From Pseudoflavonifractor sp. 60 (GTDB taxonomy: Bacteria; Bacillota; Clostridia; Oscillospirales; Oscillospiraceae): a DNA stretch of 64,000 nt. Every line of letters begins with the position of its first letter. Positions within the stretch are counted from its first letter, which is position 1. Shown here in pieces: positions 26,273-35,712 of this stretch. Under the pieces are notes generated by a model. It was given only the letters and a program-made list of their open reading frames with translations, was not told where the DNA came from and searched no databases. Location: NCBI RefSeq assembly GCF_009911645.1, contig NZ_QWKI01000057.1, forward strand, positions 1-64,000, given 5' to 3'. The translations under genes and the position numbers were made by a program.

Positions 26273-28003
26273 ATGATTCACTGCATACGAAATTTAAAAA
26301 TCAGACTCAAGCTCTATATCCTCATAGGAGTTGCACTGCTTGGAATGCTGATTATCAGCGGTATGTCATTTTTCCTCATGGGCCGGCTAAACGACATGAC
26401 AAATGACATTGCAACAAGCTGGCTTCCCAGTGTTGACACGGCCAGGGAATTGAGCGCCACCCTCTCGAATATCCGGCTGAATGAGCTGGGCTATCTAACT
26501 GCAAACTCCTCCATGCGGGAGGAGACCAGCCTTCAGTATCTCCACAGCGAAAAAGAAATTATGGACACTCTCTTAGCCACATATGGGGCATTGATTGACG
26601 AGGAAGAGAGCGCTTTCTATGAAAATGCCAATGACCTCTGGACGAAATACAGGAATGCGGACGAGAAAATATTGGCGTTGGCCCAGCAGGGCCAGATGGA
26701 GCGTGCCCGCGATATTCTGGAGGTGGACTGTGAAGATCTGTTCAACTCTTTGAACAGCGCCTTTGATGATATTATTGCCTACAATACAACAGGCAGTAAC
26801 AACGCGGCGGCAGAAAGCGCTTCCCTCTATAGGACCGCCATCTTTACCATGACAGCAATTATCATTGCCATCATCCTTGTGGGCGTCTTTTTCTCTTTTG
26901 TGATAATACGCCTGATTAAAACCCCGATTTCTGAAATCGAGAATGCCGCCATTAAAATGGCGGAGGGAGATTTGGACGTAGAGATCTCTTATACCTCCAA
27001 GGATGAGCTGGGCGTTCTGGCCGCCCAGGTGGGCAAATTGATCCGTAAGCTTCGGGTTATCATTGACGATGAGAATAAATTCCTTGCTAAAATGGCCGAC
27101 GGAGATTTTACCGTGGATTCCACCTGCGAGGGAGAATATACAGGGGGCTTCCATCCTCTGCTCATCTCTTTCCGGAGCATTGCGGAGAAGCTCAATGACA
27201 CCATGCTTCAGATCAGTCAGAGCTCCTCTCAGGTGGCAAGCGGCGCAGGCCAGGTATCAAACGGCGCCCAGGCCCTTGCTCAGGGTGCAACGGAGCAGGC
27301 CAGCGCCGTGCAGGAGCTCGCCGCCACCATTGACGGAATCTCCAACAAGGTAAATCAGAATGCGGACAATGCGCGGCAGGCCAGCGAGGCGGCAGGCTCT
27401 GTCAGCGTAAAGGTAAACGTGAGCAAAGAAAAAATGCAGCAAATGACCCAGGCAATGGGGGATATCAGCAGCTGTTCCAGTGAAATCAGCAAGATCATGA
27501 AGATCATTGAGGATATTGCATTCCAGACCAATATCCTTGCCCTGAATGCCGCTGTAGAGGCCGCCCGCGCAGGCACCGCCGGAAAAGGATTTGCCGTAGT
27601 AGCCGATGAAGTCCGCAATCTGGCCAACAAGAGCACAGAAGCCTCTGAGAATATCGCCTCTTTGATTGAAAACACCTTAAACGCCGTTGAAAAAGGGACG
27701 CAGATTGCGGACGATACAGCCCAGTCTTTGATTCAGGCGGTTCATGACGTAAACGAAATGACCGGTATCATCGAACAGATTTCGGAGGCCAGCAGAGACC
27801 AGGCGGATTCCATTTCTCAGATCACAGTGGGCATTGACCAGATTTCCAGCGTTGTACAGACAAACTCGGCCACCGCAGAGGAGAGCGCGGCGGCCAGTGA
27901 AGAGCTGTCCAGTCAGTCGCAGCTTATGAAGGGCCTGGTTGAACGGTTCCAGCTGAAGAGCGATTCGGCCAGGCGGTCCCAATACGCTGATATGCTGCGA
28001 TAG
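26273..28003 (+). CDS. methyl-accepting chemotaxis protein
   Basis: 576 aa. A first membrane segment (about 15-37) is followed by a four-helix-bundle (4HB_MCP) sensor (38-185), a second membrane segment (about 187-212), a HAMP domain, and a long cytoplasmic signalling helix pair with the hairpin tip [39 protein letters not shown]. The ATG at 26273 follows AAGGAG at 8 bases. The 4HB class often senses small organic ligands directly. It is monocistronic and closed by a terminator at 28151-28195. Confidence 0.92.
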   Translation: MIHCIRNLKIRLKLYILIGVALLGMLIISGMSFFLMGRLNDMTNDIATSWLPSVDTARELSATLSNIRLNELGYLTANSSMREETSLQYLHSEKEIMDTLLATYGALIDEEESAFYENANDLWTKYRNADEKILALAQQGQMERARDILEVDCEDLFNSLNSAFDDIIAYNTTGSNNAAAESASLYRTAIFTMTAIIIAIILVGVFFSFVIIRLIKTPISEIENAAIKMAEGDLDVEISYTSKDELGVLAAQVGKLIRKLRVIIDDENKFLAKMADGDFTVDSTCEGEYTGGFHPLLISFRSIAEKLNDTMLQISQSSSQVASGAGQVSNGAQALAQGATEQASAVQELAATIDGISNKVNQNADNARQASEAAGSVSVKVNVSKEKMQQMTQAMGDISSCSSEISKIMKIIEDIAFQTNILALNAAVEAARAGTAGKGFAVVADEVRNLANKSTEASENIASLIENTLNAVEKGTQIADDTAQSLIQAVHDVNEMTGIIEQISEASRDQADSISQITVGIDQISSVVQTNSATAEESAAASEELSSQSQLMKGLVERFQLKSDSARRSQYADMLR

Positions 28004-28150
28004 AGTCCGGCCAGCCGCCCCCACCTGGATCACACCGGATTCCTGGACGGCCAGCCACGCAGCCATCCCCTGGTCCAGGAGGGCAGGAATTCCATACTGA
28101 ATATTTGATGTTATCTGCGTAGACAGGTGACCCCTGCCTTCAACGAGATA

Positions 28151-28195
28151 GGGCCCTATGATATCGCCGCTGCGGCGTATCATAGGACCCTTTTG
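28151..28195 (+). terminator. terminator between the chemoreceptor and the convergent LysR gene
   Basis: A long stem, GGGCCCTATGATA paired with TATCATAGGACCC, is closed further by CGCCG/CGGCG and followed by TTTTG. The 147 bases before it (28004-28150) hold no convincing gene. Confidence 0.75.
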
Positions 28196-28284
28196 TATGT
28201 CTGAGGGGTTTGGCAGCTGGGCCACGGGCACCAGAAGAAGGATTGGACAAGAAACCCATCGTACTGTCTGCGGCGGGCTTCACG

Positions 28285-29232
28285 CTAAGAGAAGAAAATT
28301 TCCTGTGCAATCTGAATCAGGAGCCTTCCGGCCTTGGAAATATATCTGCCTTTTTTATGGACAATACATAGCCTGCGCCGGCACAGCGGGGCGTCAATGG
28401 CATACAGGCAGATATCTGGACAATTTCGTCCGTAGCGAAACAGGGTATCCGTCACAAAGCTGCATCCCAGTCCATACATGGTATATTGGAGGGAGGTATT
28501 CAGCTGGTCCAGCTGAATCAGCGCTTTCGGCTGGAGCTTATAGTGCCGGAATACAGCGTCGGCCCGCTGGTACATATCGTTTTCACTTTTCAACAGGATA
28601 AAAGGGCTCTCCAAGGCGGAACGGGCCAGGTCATAGGGGAGGCAGCGCCTTTTCTGTGCGGGATCCAACAGCTGGGCCGCCGTAATCTGATACTCCATCA
28701 GCGCTTGATTCACGGGGTCCGCGGCTGGAATAGCCAGCAGAATATGCTCCTCAAATAAATCATGATAGATGAGCGAGGGCTCCTCCTCGCTGGAGCTGTC
28801 AATCACAAAATCCAGTGCGCCTGAAAGCAGCATCTGGCGCAGTACAAACGAGTTTGCCTCTGCCGTCTCAAATGTAATATCAGGGTAACGGGGAATCATG
28901 CGCTGTAAAATCAACGGCAGAATATTGGATAGGATATAGTTAGAGCCGCCAATATAAATATGCCCTTTATTTAAATTCTGAATGTCCCACAGCTTTTCCG
29001 ACAAAAGGGTCTCATTGCGGACGGTTGCATCAATATATTCCATATATGCCCGCCCCGCCTCGGTCAGCTCCAGCGGAGTGCAGCTGCGGTCGAAAATAGC
29101 GGTTCCAAGCTCTGTCTCCGCTTTTTTTATCATGGCGCTTAAAGAGGGCTGAGAGATGTACAATTTTTCCGCCGCTTTGGTAAAGCTGCGCTGGTCGTAC
29201 ACCATTTTTACATAGCTCATTTGTTTATCCAC
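28285..29232 (-). CDS. LysR-family transcriptional regulator
   Basis: 315 aa from GTG 29232, which has AGGAGG 7 bases upstream. The N-terminal winged HTH is MVYDQRSFTKAAEKLYISQPSLSAMIKKAETELGTAIFDR. The remaining 230 residues are the usual two-lobed effector domain. It is divergent from murI across 104 bases containing an AAATAC-ATTT-GTATTT inverted repeat that overlaps the murI -35 box, so it probably controls murI and the genes behind it. Confidence 0.88.
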   Translation of the reverse strand: MDKQMSYVKMVYDQRSFTKAAEKLYISQPSLSAMIKKAETELGTAIFDRSCTPLELTEAGRAYMEYIDATVRNETLLSEKLWDIQNLNKGHIYIGGSNYILSNILPLILQRMIPRYPDITFETAEANSFVLRQMLLSGALDFVIDSSSEEEPSLIYHDLFEEHILLAIPAADPVNQALMEYQITAAQLLDPAQKRRCLPYDLARSALESPFILLKSENDMYQRADAVFRHYKLQPKALIQLDQLNTSLQYTMYGLGCSFVTDTLFRYGRNCPDICLYAIDAPLCRRRLCIVHKKGRYISKAGRLLIQIAQEIFFS

Positions 29233-29271
29233 TGGCCGGCCTCCTGATAGATTTTTATCTATCGCTGTGAT

Positions 29272-29314
29272 AAATACATTTGTATTTGATAATACCATAC
29301 CGCCACGCTATAAT
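29272..29314 (+). promoter_or_regulatory. murI promoter with overlapping inverted repeat
   Basis: TTGATA (29286-29291), a 17-bp spacer and TATAAT (29309-29314) form a near-consensus promoter. The inverted repeat AAATAC-N4-GTATTT (29272-29287) ends on the -35 box, a likely binding site for the divergent LysR protein. Confidence 0.65.
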
Positions 29315-29336
29315 CAAGGCCAAGGGGGGATCTTTT

Positions 29337-30113
29337 ATGAAACATTCAGAACAGCCTGTTGTAGTATTCGACTCGGGATTAGGCGGAATCAGTGTGCTTA
29401 AAAAATTGGTCAAGGAGATGCCGAATGAGTCCTTCATTTATTACGGAGACTCAGCGAACGCCCCCTATGGCCCCAAGGACCCCTGCGAGGTCCGAAGGCT
29501 GACGGTGGAGAGCATAGCGCGGCTGGATGTCTTTCAGCCCAAGGCCATTGTGATTGCCTGCAATACGGCAACCGCCGCCGCCCAGGGGGCACTGGAGGAA
29601 GCGCACCCCTGTATTCCGGTAATCGGCATTGAACCGGCGGTGCAAAGGGCGCTCCAGGCGCACCCGGGCGGCCGGATCCTGTCGCTGGCCACTGCGGGGA
29701 CGCTGGCCTCCCCGCGCTATCAGAAACAGCTCCAGGCGGTGCAGGGGTTGGGAGAAGTGGTTTCTGTGGCCGCCCCGGGTATTGTCGGCTATGTGGAGGG
29801 CGGGAAGCAGGACCGTGGGGGGATCATAGCCTACCTGCGCGAGCTGCTTGCGCCATGGCAATCGACGATGTTCCACGGCGTCGTGTTGGGCTGTACCCAT
29901 TTTCCCTTTGCCGCCGCTGAGATTCAAGAGGCGCTGGGCTATCCTGTATGCTTCTATGAGCAGAGCGATACCGTCGCACGGGAGACCCAAAGCCGGTTTG
30001 CCCAATTGGGAATCACCCGCTGTGAAGAGGACAGAGGCAGCGTTACGATGATGAACAGCGCAAACAACAAGGAAATCCTGGGCTTTGTGTGGCGTTTGTT
30101 TGCCGCAGTCTAG
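29337..30113 (+). CDS. murI: glutamate racemase family protein
   Basis: 258 aa. Both catalytic Cys are present: IACNTATAAA near residue 80 and LGCTHFPF near 187. The N-terminal VFDSGLGGISVLKKL, YYGDSANAPYG and IGIEPA motifs are those of MurI, which supplies D-glutamate for peptidoglycan. AAGGGGGG precedes the ATG. The position behind a dedicated LysR regulator and before a sensor kinase and an amino acid permease/formamidase unit suggests a second, catabolic racemase is possible; the sequence alone cannot decide. Confidence 0.85.
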   Translation: MKHSEQPVVVFDSGLGGISVLKKLVKEMPNESFIYYGDSANAPYGPKDPCEVRRLTVESIARLDVFQPKAIVIACNTATAAAQGALEEAHPCIPVIGIEPAVQRALQAHPGGRILSLATAGTLASPRYQKQLQAVQGLGEVVSVAAPGIVGYVEGGKQDRGGIIAYLRELLAPWQSTMFHGVVLGCTHFPFAAAEIQEALGYPVCFYEQSDTVARETQSRFAQLGITRCEEDRGSVTMMNSANNKEILGFVWRLFAAV

Positions 30114-30152
30114 GTGCTGTCAGAAAACGACGGCCAAAAATTGGGGGTGAAT

Positions 30153-31538
30153 ATGGTCCAGAAATCCAGAAAAGGGAGCAGAGCGAAAGCTGTCCTCCCC
30201 CGTTTGGTAGCTGCCGCTGTAATCGTGTTAGCCATAGCGCTGCTGGTGCGCGTCCTTTTGGCGATGGGCGGCACAGCGGAATACAGCGGATACGCCGCCG
30301 CCAGCGCATTGGTGGAGCTGATGTTTATTCTGCTGACAGCAACCACATATATCAGCGTCTCCAGCAGCGGCCACTGTGAGAGAGTCTTTGTAAAACTGTT
30401 TTTGTGGATGCTTGCCATTGTAACAATGGGAATGCTGGGGGATGTCTTGGTCTGGGGAATTGGGCTGGAGGAATTTCCCTGGGTCGTTCCCCTACAGGCT
30501 GTGGGGGCATTTTTCCGTGACAGCATGGGTTTTCCGCTGATCATTCTCTACAGCACCTATCTGCTGAGCTATGTAAACGAGGACCCCAAGGAGCTGCTGC
30601 GGTATGTTCGGCTGGTGGGCGGTCTGTGCGCCGACGGTCTGCTGCTGGTGTGCATCAATCAAATAACCTCCAGAAGCACGGTCCAGTATTGGCAGCTGTG
30701 GGACCACCCATGGGTATTCCTTTTCTTTCTGGCGGTGCCCATTGTGGTGACCATGGGGATCATCTTTTATTTCCGCCGGATGCTGAGCAACGGCAAGGCA
30801 ATTGCCTTTTTGTTCTATGAACTGCTGGTATTGATGGCCGTTGTTGTGGATATCCTGATTTCTGAGATGACTCTGGCCTATGCTGTCGCAGCCTTTTCTC
30901 TGCTCCAGCTGTATATCAGCGTACAGCTGGAGTATGAGAAGCAGCAGGAGGAGGCCCTGCTTCAGCAGCGCATTTCCATTATGCTCAGCCAGATCCGACC
31001 GCACTTTCTCTACAATGTGCTGACCGGGATCCGGGCGCTGTGCCGCCTCGACCCGCCCAAGGCGGAGGCCGCCCTGGTGGACTTTACCCGCTATCTCCGT
31101 GCCAACCTCAGCTCCCTGGAGGATGAGAGCCTGATCCCTCTGACTCAGGAGCTGGAACACACCCGGCACTATATCCGGTTGGAGCAGATGCGGTATGGGG
31201 ACGATCTGAAGGTCGTCTTTCACACGCCAGCCGCCCAGTTCTTTGTTCCCGCGCTGACATTGGAGCCCATCGTGGAAAACGCCGTCCGCCACGGAGTCAT
31301 GCAGCGGGAGCGAGGCGGCACCGTCATAATCCAAACAGCGGAGACCGCCCAGGGCTTTACAATTACGGTAACGGACGACGGCGTGGGATTTGACACATCC
31401 CTCTTAAACCGGTGCGGACCGGTCCATGTGGGGGTCAGCAACGTGCAAAAGCGTCTTGCCGCCATGTGCGGCGGCTCTCTGGACATTCATTCCCAGCCGG
31501 GTATCGGTACAACCGCAGTCATTTTTGTCCCCAAATAG
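30153..31538 (+). CDS. LytS-type membrane sensor histidine kinase
   Basis: 461 aa. About six to seven membrane segments fill residues 20-265. A short coiled coil is followed by the His_kinase (PF06580) motif QIRPHFLYNVLTGIRALC, whose His is the phosphorylation site, and a GHKL ATPase with ENAVRHGV (N-box) and DDGVGFD (G1). GGGGGTG lies 5 bases before ATG 30153. It starts 40 bases after murI and precedes its response regulator by 11 bases. The membrane-embedded sensor has no recognised ligand domain. Confidence 0.88.
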   Translation: MVQKSRKGSRAKAVLPRLVAAAVIVLAIALLVRVLLAMGGTAEYSGYAAASALVELMFILLTATTYISVSSSGHCERVFVKLFLWMLAIVTMGMLGDVLVWGIGLEEFPWVVPLQAVGAFFRDSMGFPLIILYSTYLLSYVNEDPKELLRYVRLVGGLCADGLLLVCINQITSRSTVQYWQLWDHPWVFLFFLAVPIVVTMGIIFYFRRMLSNGKAIAFLFYELLVLMAVVVDILISEMTLAYAVAAFSLLQLYISVQLEYEKQQEEALLQQRISIMLSQIRPHFLYNVLTGIRALCRLDPPKAEAALVDFTRYLRANLSSLEDESLIPLTQELEHTRHYIRLEQMRYGDDLKVVFHTPAAQFFVPALTLEPIVENAVRHGVMQRERGGTVIIQTAETAQGFTITVTDDGVGFDTSLLNRCGPVHVGVSNVQKRLAAMCGGSLDIHSQPGIGTTAVIFVPK

Positions 31539-31549
31539 GGAGAGGGTTT

Positions 31550-32347
31550 ATGAAATACACATTTTTGGCCGTTGACGACGAAGCACTGGCGCTGGCCGAC
31601 CTGACTGCCTCCCTGAAAGAGGCTGCGCCTGACGGGACGATCTGCCCTTACACCTCCCCCTCCGCGGCGCTGGAGGCGGTGCAGCGAGGAGAAATCCGTC
31701 CGGATGTGGCATTTCTGGACATTCAGATGCGGGATTGGACCGGCCTGCGTCTGGCCGGTGAGCTGCGCAGGGTCCTGCCCCAGCTGGAGATCGTCTTTGT
31801 GACCGCTTACCCCCAATATGCCCTGGAGTCCTACTCCCTCCATGCCAGGGGCTATCTGATTAAACCGGTCACTGCGCAGGCGGTCCGAGCGGAGCTGAAT
31901 AATATTTTCAGCGGGACCGCTGTTCCGCTGAGCGTGAAATGCTTTGGAAATTTTGAGGTGTTTTACAGCGGGAAGCCGCTGAAATTTTCCAGGGCGAAAT
32001 CCAAAGAGCTCTTCGCCTATCTAATTTACCGCTGCGGGGCAACCTGCTCGGTGAAGGAGATTGCCGCCGTCCTGTTCGAGGACCGGGAGTATGACAGCAC
32101 CCTGAAAAATCAGACTCAGACCTTTAAATCGGACCTGCTGAAGACTCTGCGGTCGGTAGACTGCGAGGATGTGCTTATCAAAGGCCACAACGTTCTCGGG
32201 GTAGCCGTAGAGAAAGTGGACTGCGATTATTACCACCTGCTGCGGGGCGATACCCACGCGATTGGGGCCTTTATGGGCGAGTTTATGGCCCAATACAGCT
32301 GGGCAGAGCCCGCCACGGCTGCTCTTTTTTATAAATATCTCCAATAA
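31550..32347 (+). CDS. response regulator with SARP-like winged-helix output
   Basis: 265 aa. The receiver domain (1-120) has acidic residues at D9-D10, phospho-acceptor D57 (FLDIQM) and the Lys in GYLIKP. The output (about 130-225, VKCFGNFEVFYSGKPLKFSRAKSKELFAYLIYRCGATCSVKEIAAVLF) is a Trans_reg_C/SARP-type winged helix, not LytTR as is usual beside LytS kinases. No BTAD domain follows. A heptamer direct repeat of the kind bound by SARPs lies in the next promoter (32401-32418). Confidence 0.85.
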   Translation: MKYTFLAVDDEALALADLTASLKEAAPDGTICPYTSPSAALEAVQRGEIRPDVAFLDIQMRDWTGLRLAGELRRVLPQLEIVFVTAYPQYALESYSLHARGYLIKPVTAQAVRAELNNIFSGTAVPLSVKCFGNFEVFYSGKPLKFSRAKSKELFAYLIYRCGATCSVKEIAAVLFEDREYDSTLKNQTQTFKSDLLKTLRSVDCEDVLIKGHNVLGVAVEKVDCDYYHLLRGDTHAIGAFMGEFMAQYSWAEPATAALFYKYLQ

Positions 32348-32400
32348 ATGCCGCTGTCTCCGGCGCCTCAATGCAAGCAAATCCCAAAAGCTTATCTATT

Positions 32401-32433
32401 GTTGTCCTTTCGTTGTCCCCCCCAAGCTATAAT
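32401..32433 (+). promoter_or_regulatory. GTTGTCC direct repeats and -10 box of the permease operon
   Basis: GTTGTCC occurs at 32401-32407 and 32412-32418, an 11-bp period. TATAAT follows at 32428-32433, 9 bases after the second repeat. No consensus -35 is present. This is the classical SARP-activated layout: heptamer repeats on one DNA face directly upstream of the -10. The adjacent response regulator is the likely activator (inference). Confidence 0.6.
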
Positions 32434-32482
32434 GGTGATACATCTCTGAACAGAGATGAAATTTTACAAGGAGGAGAACAAC

Positions 32483-33706
32483 ATGGAGGAAAAAAATTTG
32501 CAGCCTGAAGAGGGCGCCCTGAGAGTTACGAAATTAACTCTGTACGAGGCGGCGGCAATCATTGTCGGCGCGAACATTGGCTCTGGCATTTTGGGCTTGG
32601 CGTACTCGTCCCGCAAGGCCGGCTGGCCCATCCTGCTGCTGTGGCTGATTGTGGCCGGTGTGTTTACCACATTTTCCATGCTGTATGTGGCGGAGACTGC
32701 CCTGCGGACCCAAAAGCCCTTACAGCTGCCCGGCCTGGCCGAGAAGTATGTGGGGAAGCTGGGGGCAGTGCTGGTCTTTATTTCGGTGGTTGCCAACTCT
32801 ATGGGGTGTATGATCGCATATACCAGCGGTTCCGGCAACATTCTGTGTACTCTTCTGGGCCTTCCCAACTGGGCAGGCAGTCTGCTGTTCACCGTACCCT
32901 GTGTGCTTGTGGTCTGGCTGGGCCTGAAGGCCACCGGACTGTGGGAGAAGTTTATGTCCACCGGTATGGTGGTACTGCTGGCCGTCATCGTTCTGGCCTC
33001 CTTCCTGTCCGGAAAAGCGGATATCTCCCGGGCGGTGTATGCCGATTGGACCTACGCCGTCCCCCTGCTCAGCAGCGCCATCTTCTGCTACATCGCCCAG
33101 TACGCTGTGCCTGAGCTGGCCCGCGGTATGCGCCACACCCCCAAAAAACTGCCGGTGGCCATCATTGCGGGAATGGTTGTGACCGGTATGCTCCTGGCCA
33201 TCGTCCCCCTGGCTGTGCTCAGTCTCACCGGTGCGGACCAGGTCACCGAGGTCGCCACACTGGCCTGGGGTCACGCCCTGGGGACCTGGGCGCTGTATAC
33301 TGCCAACATCTTTGCCCTGTGCGCCATGATGACCTCCTACTGGGCGGTGGGCGGTTCAATGCTGACCAACATTGTGGATATGTTTAAGCTCAAGGATGAG
33401 CACGACCCCAAGACCCGGATCACCGCCATCATCTGCACTGTGCTGCCCCCCTTCATCCTGGCCTATGGCGGCTTTGTCAGCTTTGTGGATGCCATCGGCC
33501 TGGCAGGTACCTTCGGCGGCGTGATTATGTCCATTGTCCCCGTGCTGATGCTGAACAGCGCCCGGAAACACAGCGAAATCGAGCCGGAGTGGAAATGCGG
33601 CTGGTACGCCCACCCCGCCATCCAAGGCACAATCATTGTAGTCTTCAGCCTGGCTGCGGTCTACTTCATCTGTTCCATGGTGGGCATTCTGCCCGCTGGC
33701 TGGTAA
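32483..33706 (+). CDS. amino acid permease, aromatic amino acid/HAAAP type
   Basis: 407 aa with about 11 membrane segments. The start of the first segment, LYEAAAIIVGANIGSGILGLAYSSRKAG, is the Trp/Tyr permease (HAAAP/APC superfamily) signature around the unwound substrate helix. AAGGAGG precedes ATG 32483. It is transcribed from the GTTGTCC-repeat promoter and followed 15 bases later by a formamidase-like gene. Substrate not determinable; an amino acid or an amide-containing derivative fits the neighbours. Confidence 0.8.
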   Translation: MEEKNLQPEEGALRVTKLTLYEAAAIIVGANIGSGILGLAYSSRKAGWPILLLWLIVAGVFTTFSMLYVAETALRTQKPLQLPGLAEKYVGKLGAVLVFISVVANSMGCMIAYTSGSGNILCTLLGLPNWAGSLLFTVPCVLVVWLGLKATGLWEKFMSTGMVVLLAVIVLASFLSGKADISRAVYADWTYAVPLLSSAIFCYIAQYAVPELARGMRHTPKKLPVAIIAGMVVTGMLLAIVPLAVLSLTGADQVTEVATLAWGHALGTWALYTANIFALCAMMTSYWAVGGSMLTNIVDMFKLKDEHDPKTRITAIICTVLPPFILAYGGFVSFVDAIGLAGTFGGVIMSIVPVLMLNSARKHSEIEPEWKCGWYAHPAIQGTIIVVFSLAAVYFICSMVGILPAGW

Positions 33707-33721
33707 GGGAAAGGGGCAAAT

Positions 33722-34612
33722 ATGAAAATTATACCAAAGGATCAGGTCATTTTCTATTTTAACACCACCAACAGGGCAAATTACACCGTGGAGGATGGAG
33801 AGGTTTTCTGGGTCGAGGCAGATGACTGCTACTCCGGGCAGATCACCGACGCCTCGGTAAAGCGGACAGACATTGACATCAGCATCATGGACTGCGCGGT
33901 GGGCCCCATCCATGTGCGGGGGGCGTGTCCCGGGGATACGCTTTGCGTGGAGGTGTTGGCCATCGACCTGGCCGCTCAGGGCGTGATGGTCACCTCAAAG
34001 GGACTTGGGGTCCTGGGAGACCGGATCACCCAGCCGGACACCAAAATAATCCCGGTCCATGACGGCTTTGCCCACTTCTCTGATAGGATCAAGCTGCCCC
34101 TTAGCCCCATGATCGGCGTTATGGGTGTGGCGCCAAAATCCGGACAGTTCCACTGTGCGGTCCCCCATGACCACGGGGCCAACCTGGATACCAAGCTAAT
34201 CCGAGCGGGCTCCCGCGTCTACTTCCCGGTGAACGTGGAGGGAGCCGGGCTGGCTGTGGGTGACATACACGCCTGCATGGGCGATGGTGAGCTGTCCGGT
34301 ACCGGAATTGAAATTGCCGGACGTATGTGCCTGAAAACCACCGTTTATCGGGACCGCCCCATTCAGCGCCCTGTCATTGAGACCCTTGACGGCATCTATT
34401 TTCTGGCCTCCCGGACAACTCTGGAGGAGAGTATTCAGACAGCGGCGGCGGACGCGGTGGAATTTCTGATGAAGAAGCTGGAGTTGAACTTTCCGGACGC
34501 TTACCGGCTGCTGAGCGCCATCTGCGATGCACAAATCAGCGAGGTTGTGGACGACAACGTAACAGTCCGGCTGCACTGCCCCAAGTTTGATACCCGTATT
34601 CAGACATTGTAG
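33722..34612 (+). CDS. acetamidase/formamidase family protein
   Basis: 296 aa, matching the FmdA/AmdA fold throughout: HVRGACPGDTLCVEVLAIDL, PMIGVMGVAPKSGQFHCAVPHDHGANLDTKLI, VYFPVNVEGAGLAVGDIHACMGDGELSGTGIE. The DxHxxxGDGE metal/active-site block is intact. Family members hydrolyse short amides to ammonia and a carboxylate. Spacing to the permease gene (15 bases) implies one transcript, so the permease substrate or its breakdown product may be the amide. Confidence 0.85.
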   Translation: MKIIPKDQVIFYFNTTNRANYTVEDGEVFWVEADDCYSGQITDASVKRTDIDISIMDCAVGPIHVRGACPGDTLCVEVLAIDLAAQGVMVTSKGLGVLGDRITQPDTKIIPVHDGFAHFSDRIKLPLSPMIGVMGVAPKSGQFHCAVPHDHGANLDTKLIRAGSRVYFPVNVEGAGLAVGDIHACMGDGELSGTGIEIAGRMCLKTTVYRDRPIQRPVIETLDGIYFLASRTTLEESIQTAAADAVEFLMKKLELNFPDAYRLLSAICDAQISEVVDDNVTVRLHCPKFDTRIQTL

Positions 34613-34985
34613 GACGGCTTGAGCCGCAAGATTCAAGGGGTCAACCCTCCTGGAAATCCGTCTGACACTGTTTTCCCTCTTTGACCGCTGTGGCCGGATA
34701 CGGCCCAACTCTGGGGCTGGAGCATCACACTCCAGCCCCATGAGTTTCAAGTCGCGGTTCTTTCAGGTATGAATTGGGATTGTCCGGAATATGCTGACAG
34801 AGGCAGATTTCTCCGGAAGCAGGCAAAAATAGCTAAAAAAATTGAGATAACCTGTCGAAAAGCCAAAAATGGGCGGTCCGGCAGATTATTTTTTTACTTT
34901 CCATAAATAGACAATTGCCCAACGCTGGGGTAGAATAAAACAGTAGCATATAACCCGCCGGTTTGGGCGGGGAAAGGAGACAAAC
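34613..34985. other. 373-base gap before deoC
   Basis: No gene seen. It contains the GGGGCTGGAG/CTCCAGCCCC hairpin (34713-34739), which may end the formamidase transcript although no T-run follows, and the deoC promoter near the right end. Confidence 0.6.
34908..34936 (+). promoter_or_regulatory. deoC promoter
   Basis: TAGACA (34908-34913) and TAGAAT (34931-34936) separated by 17 bp lie about 50 bases before the deoC start. Confidence 0.55.
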
Positions 34986-35630
34986 ATGGACCAGAAAGAA
35001 GTTTTGAGGCGGGTCGACCACACCCTTCTCGCCCCTACGGCTACCTGGGAGCAGGTCAAGGCTGTCTGCGACGAGGGCCGGGATCTGGGGGTTGCCAGTG
35101 TGTGCATCCCGCCCCGCTATGTGAAAAAGGCCAGCGACTATTTGGGCAATGGCCTGAAAATTTGCACCGTGGTCGGCTTCCCCAACGGCTACGCAACCCC
35201 TGAGGTAAAGGTGTTTGAGGCGGAGGACGCCATCCGGGACGGTGCGGACGAAATCGACATGGTCATCAACCAGGGCCTGGCCAAGGAGGGCGACTGGGAG
35301 GGAGTCCTGGCGGAGATCAAGGCGGTGAAGGAGTCCTGCAAGGGCCGCATCCTGAAGGTCATCATTGAGGCCTGCAACTTTACCTATGAGGAGAAGCTGT
35401 CCCTGTGCCGGGTCGTATCCATGTCCGGCGCGGACTTCATCAAGACCTCCACCGGCTTTGCCGCGGGGGGCGCCACCGTGGAGGATGTACGCCTCCTGCG
35501 GGAGCACGTCAGCCCCGACGTCCGGGTGAAAGCCGCCGGCGGTATCCGCACCTTTGAGCAGGCCCAGGCCATGCTGGACGCCGGTGCGGACCGCATTGGC
35601 TCCAGTGCGCTGGCGAGCCTGTCCAAGTAA
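34986..35630 (+). CDS. deoC: deoxyribose-phosphate aldolase
   Basis: 214 aa, the short bacterial DeoC length. The Schiff-base Lys lies in GADFIKTSTGF (about residue 148). Other family motifs are DHTLLAPTATWEQV near the start, VVGFPNGYAT, ADEIDMVINQG and the phosphate-binding VKAAGGIRTFEQA. It cleaves 2-deoxyribose-5-phosphate into acetaldehyde and glyceraldehyde-3-phosphate. GGAAAGGAG lies before the ATG. It is a single-gene unit between a promoter and a terminator. Confidence 0.95.
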   Translation: MDQKEVLRRVDHTLLAPTATWEQVKAVCDEGRDLGVASVCIPPRYVKKASDYLGNGLKICTVVGFPNGYATPEVKVFEAEDAIRDGADEIDMVINQGLAKEGDWEGVLAEIKAVKESCKGRILKVIIEACNFTYEEKLSLCRVVSMSGADFIKTSTGFAAGGATVEDVRLLREHVSPDVRVKAAGGIRTFEQAQAMLDAGADRIGSSALASLSK

Positions 35631-35644
35631 CAAAATAAACCCCA

Positions 35645-35690
35645 CATCCCCCCTGAGACAGTGACGCTCCCGCCTCAGGGGGATGCTTTC
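35645..35690 (+). terminator. deoC terminator
   Basis: CATCCCCCCTGAG pairs with CTCAGGGGGATG around a 16-base loop and is followed by CTTTCTGTT. Confidence 0.7.
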
Positions 35691-35712
35691 TGTTGCGGAG
35701 AGGATCCACAGC

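Noticed and set aside
28004-28150. Possible gene remnant on the minus strand behind the chemoreceptor
   Set aside because: A short protein-like stretch (YGIPALLDQGMAAWL) is readable, but no family was recognised and there is no start or ribosome site.
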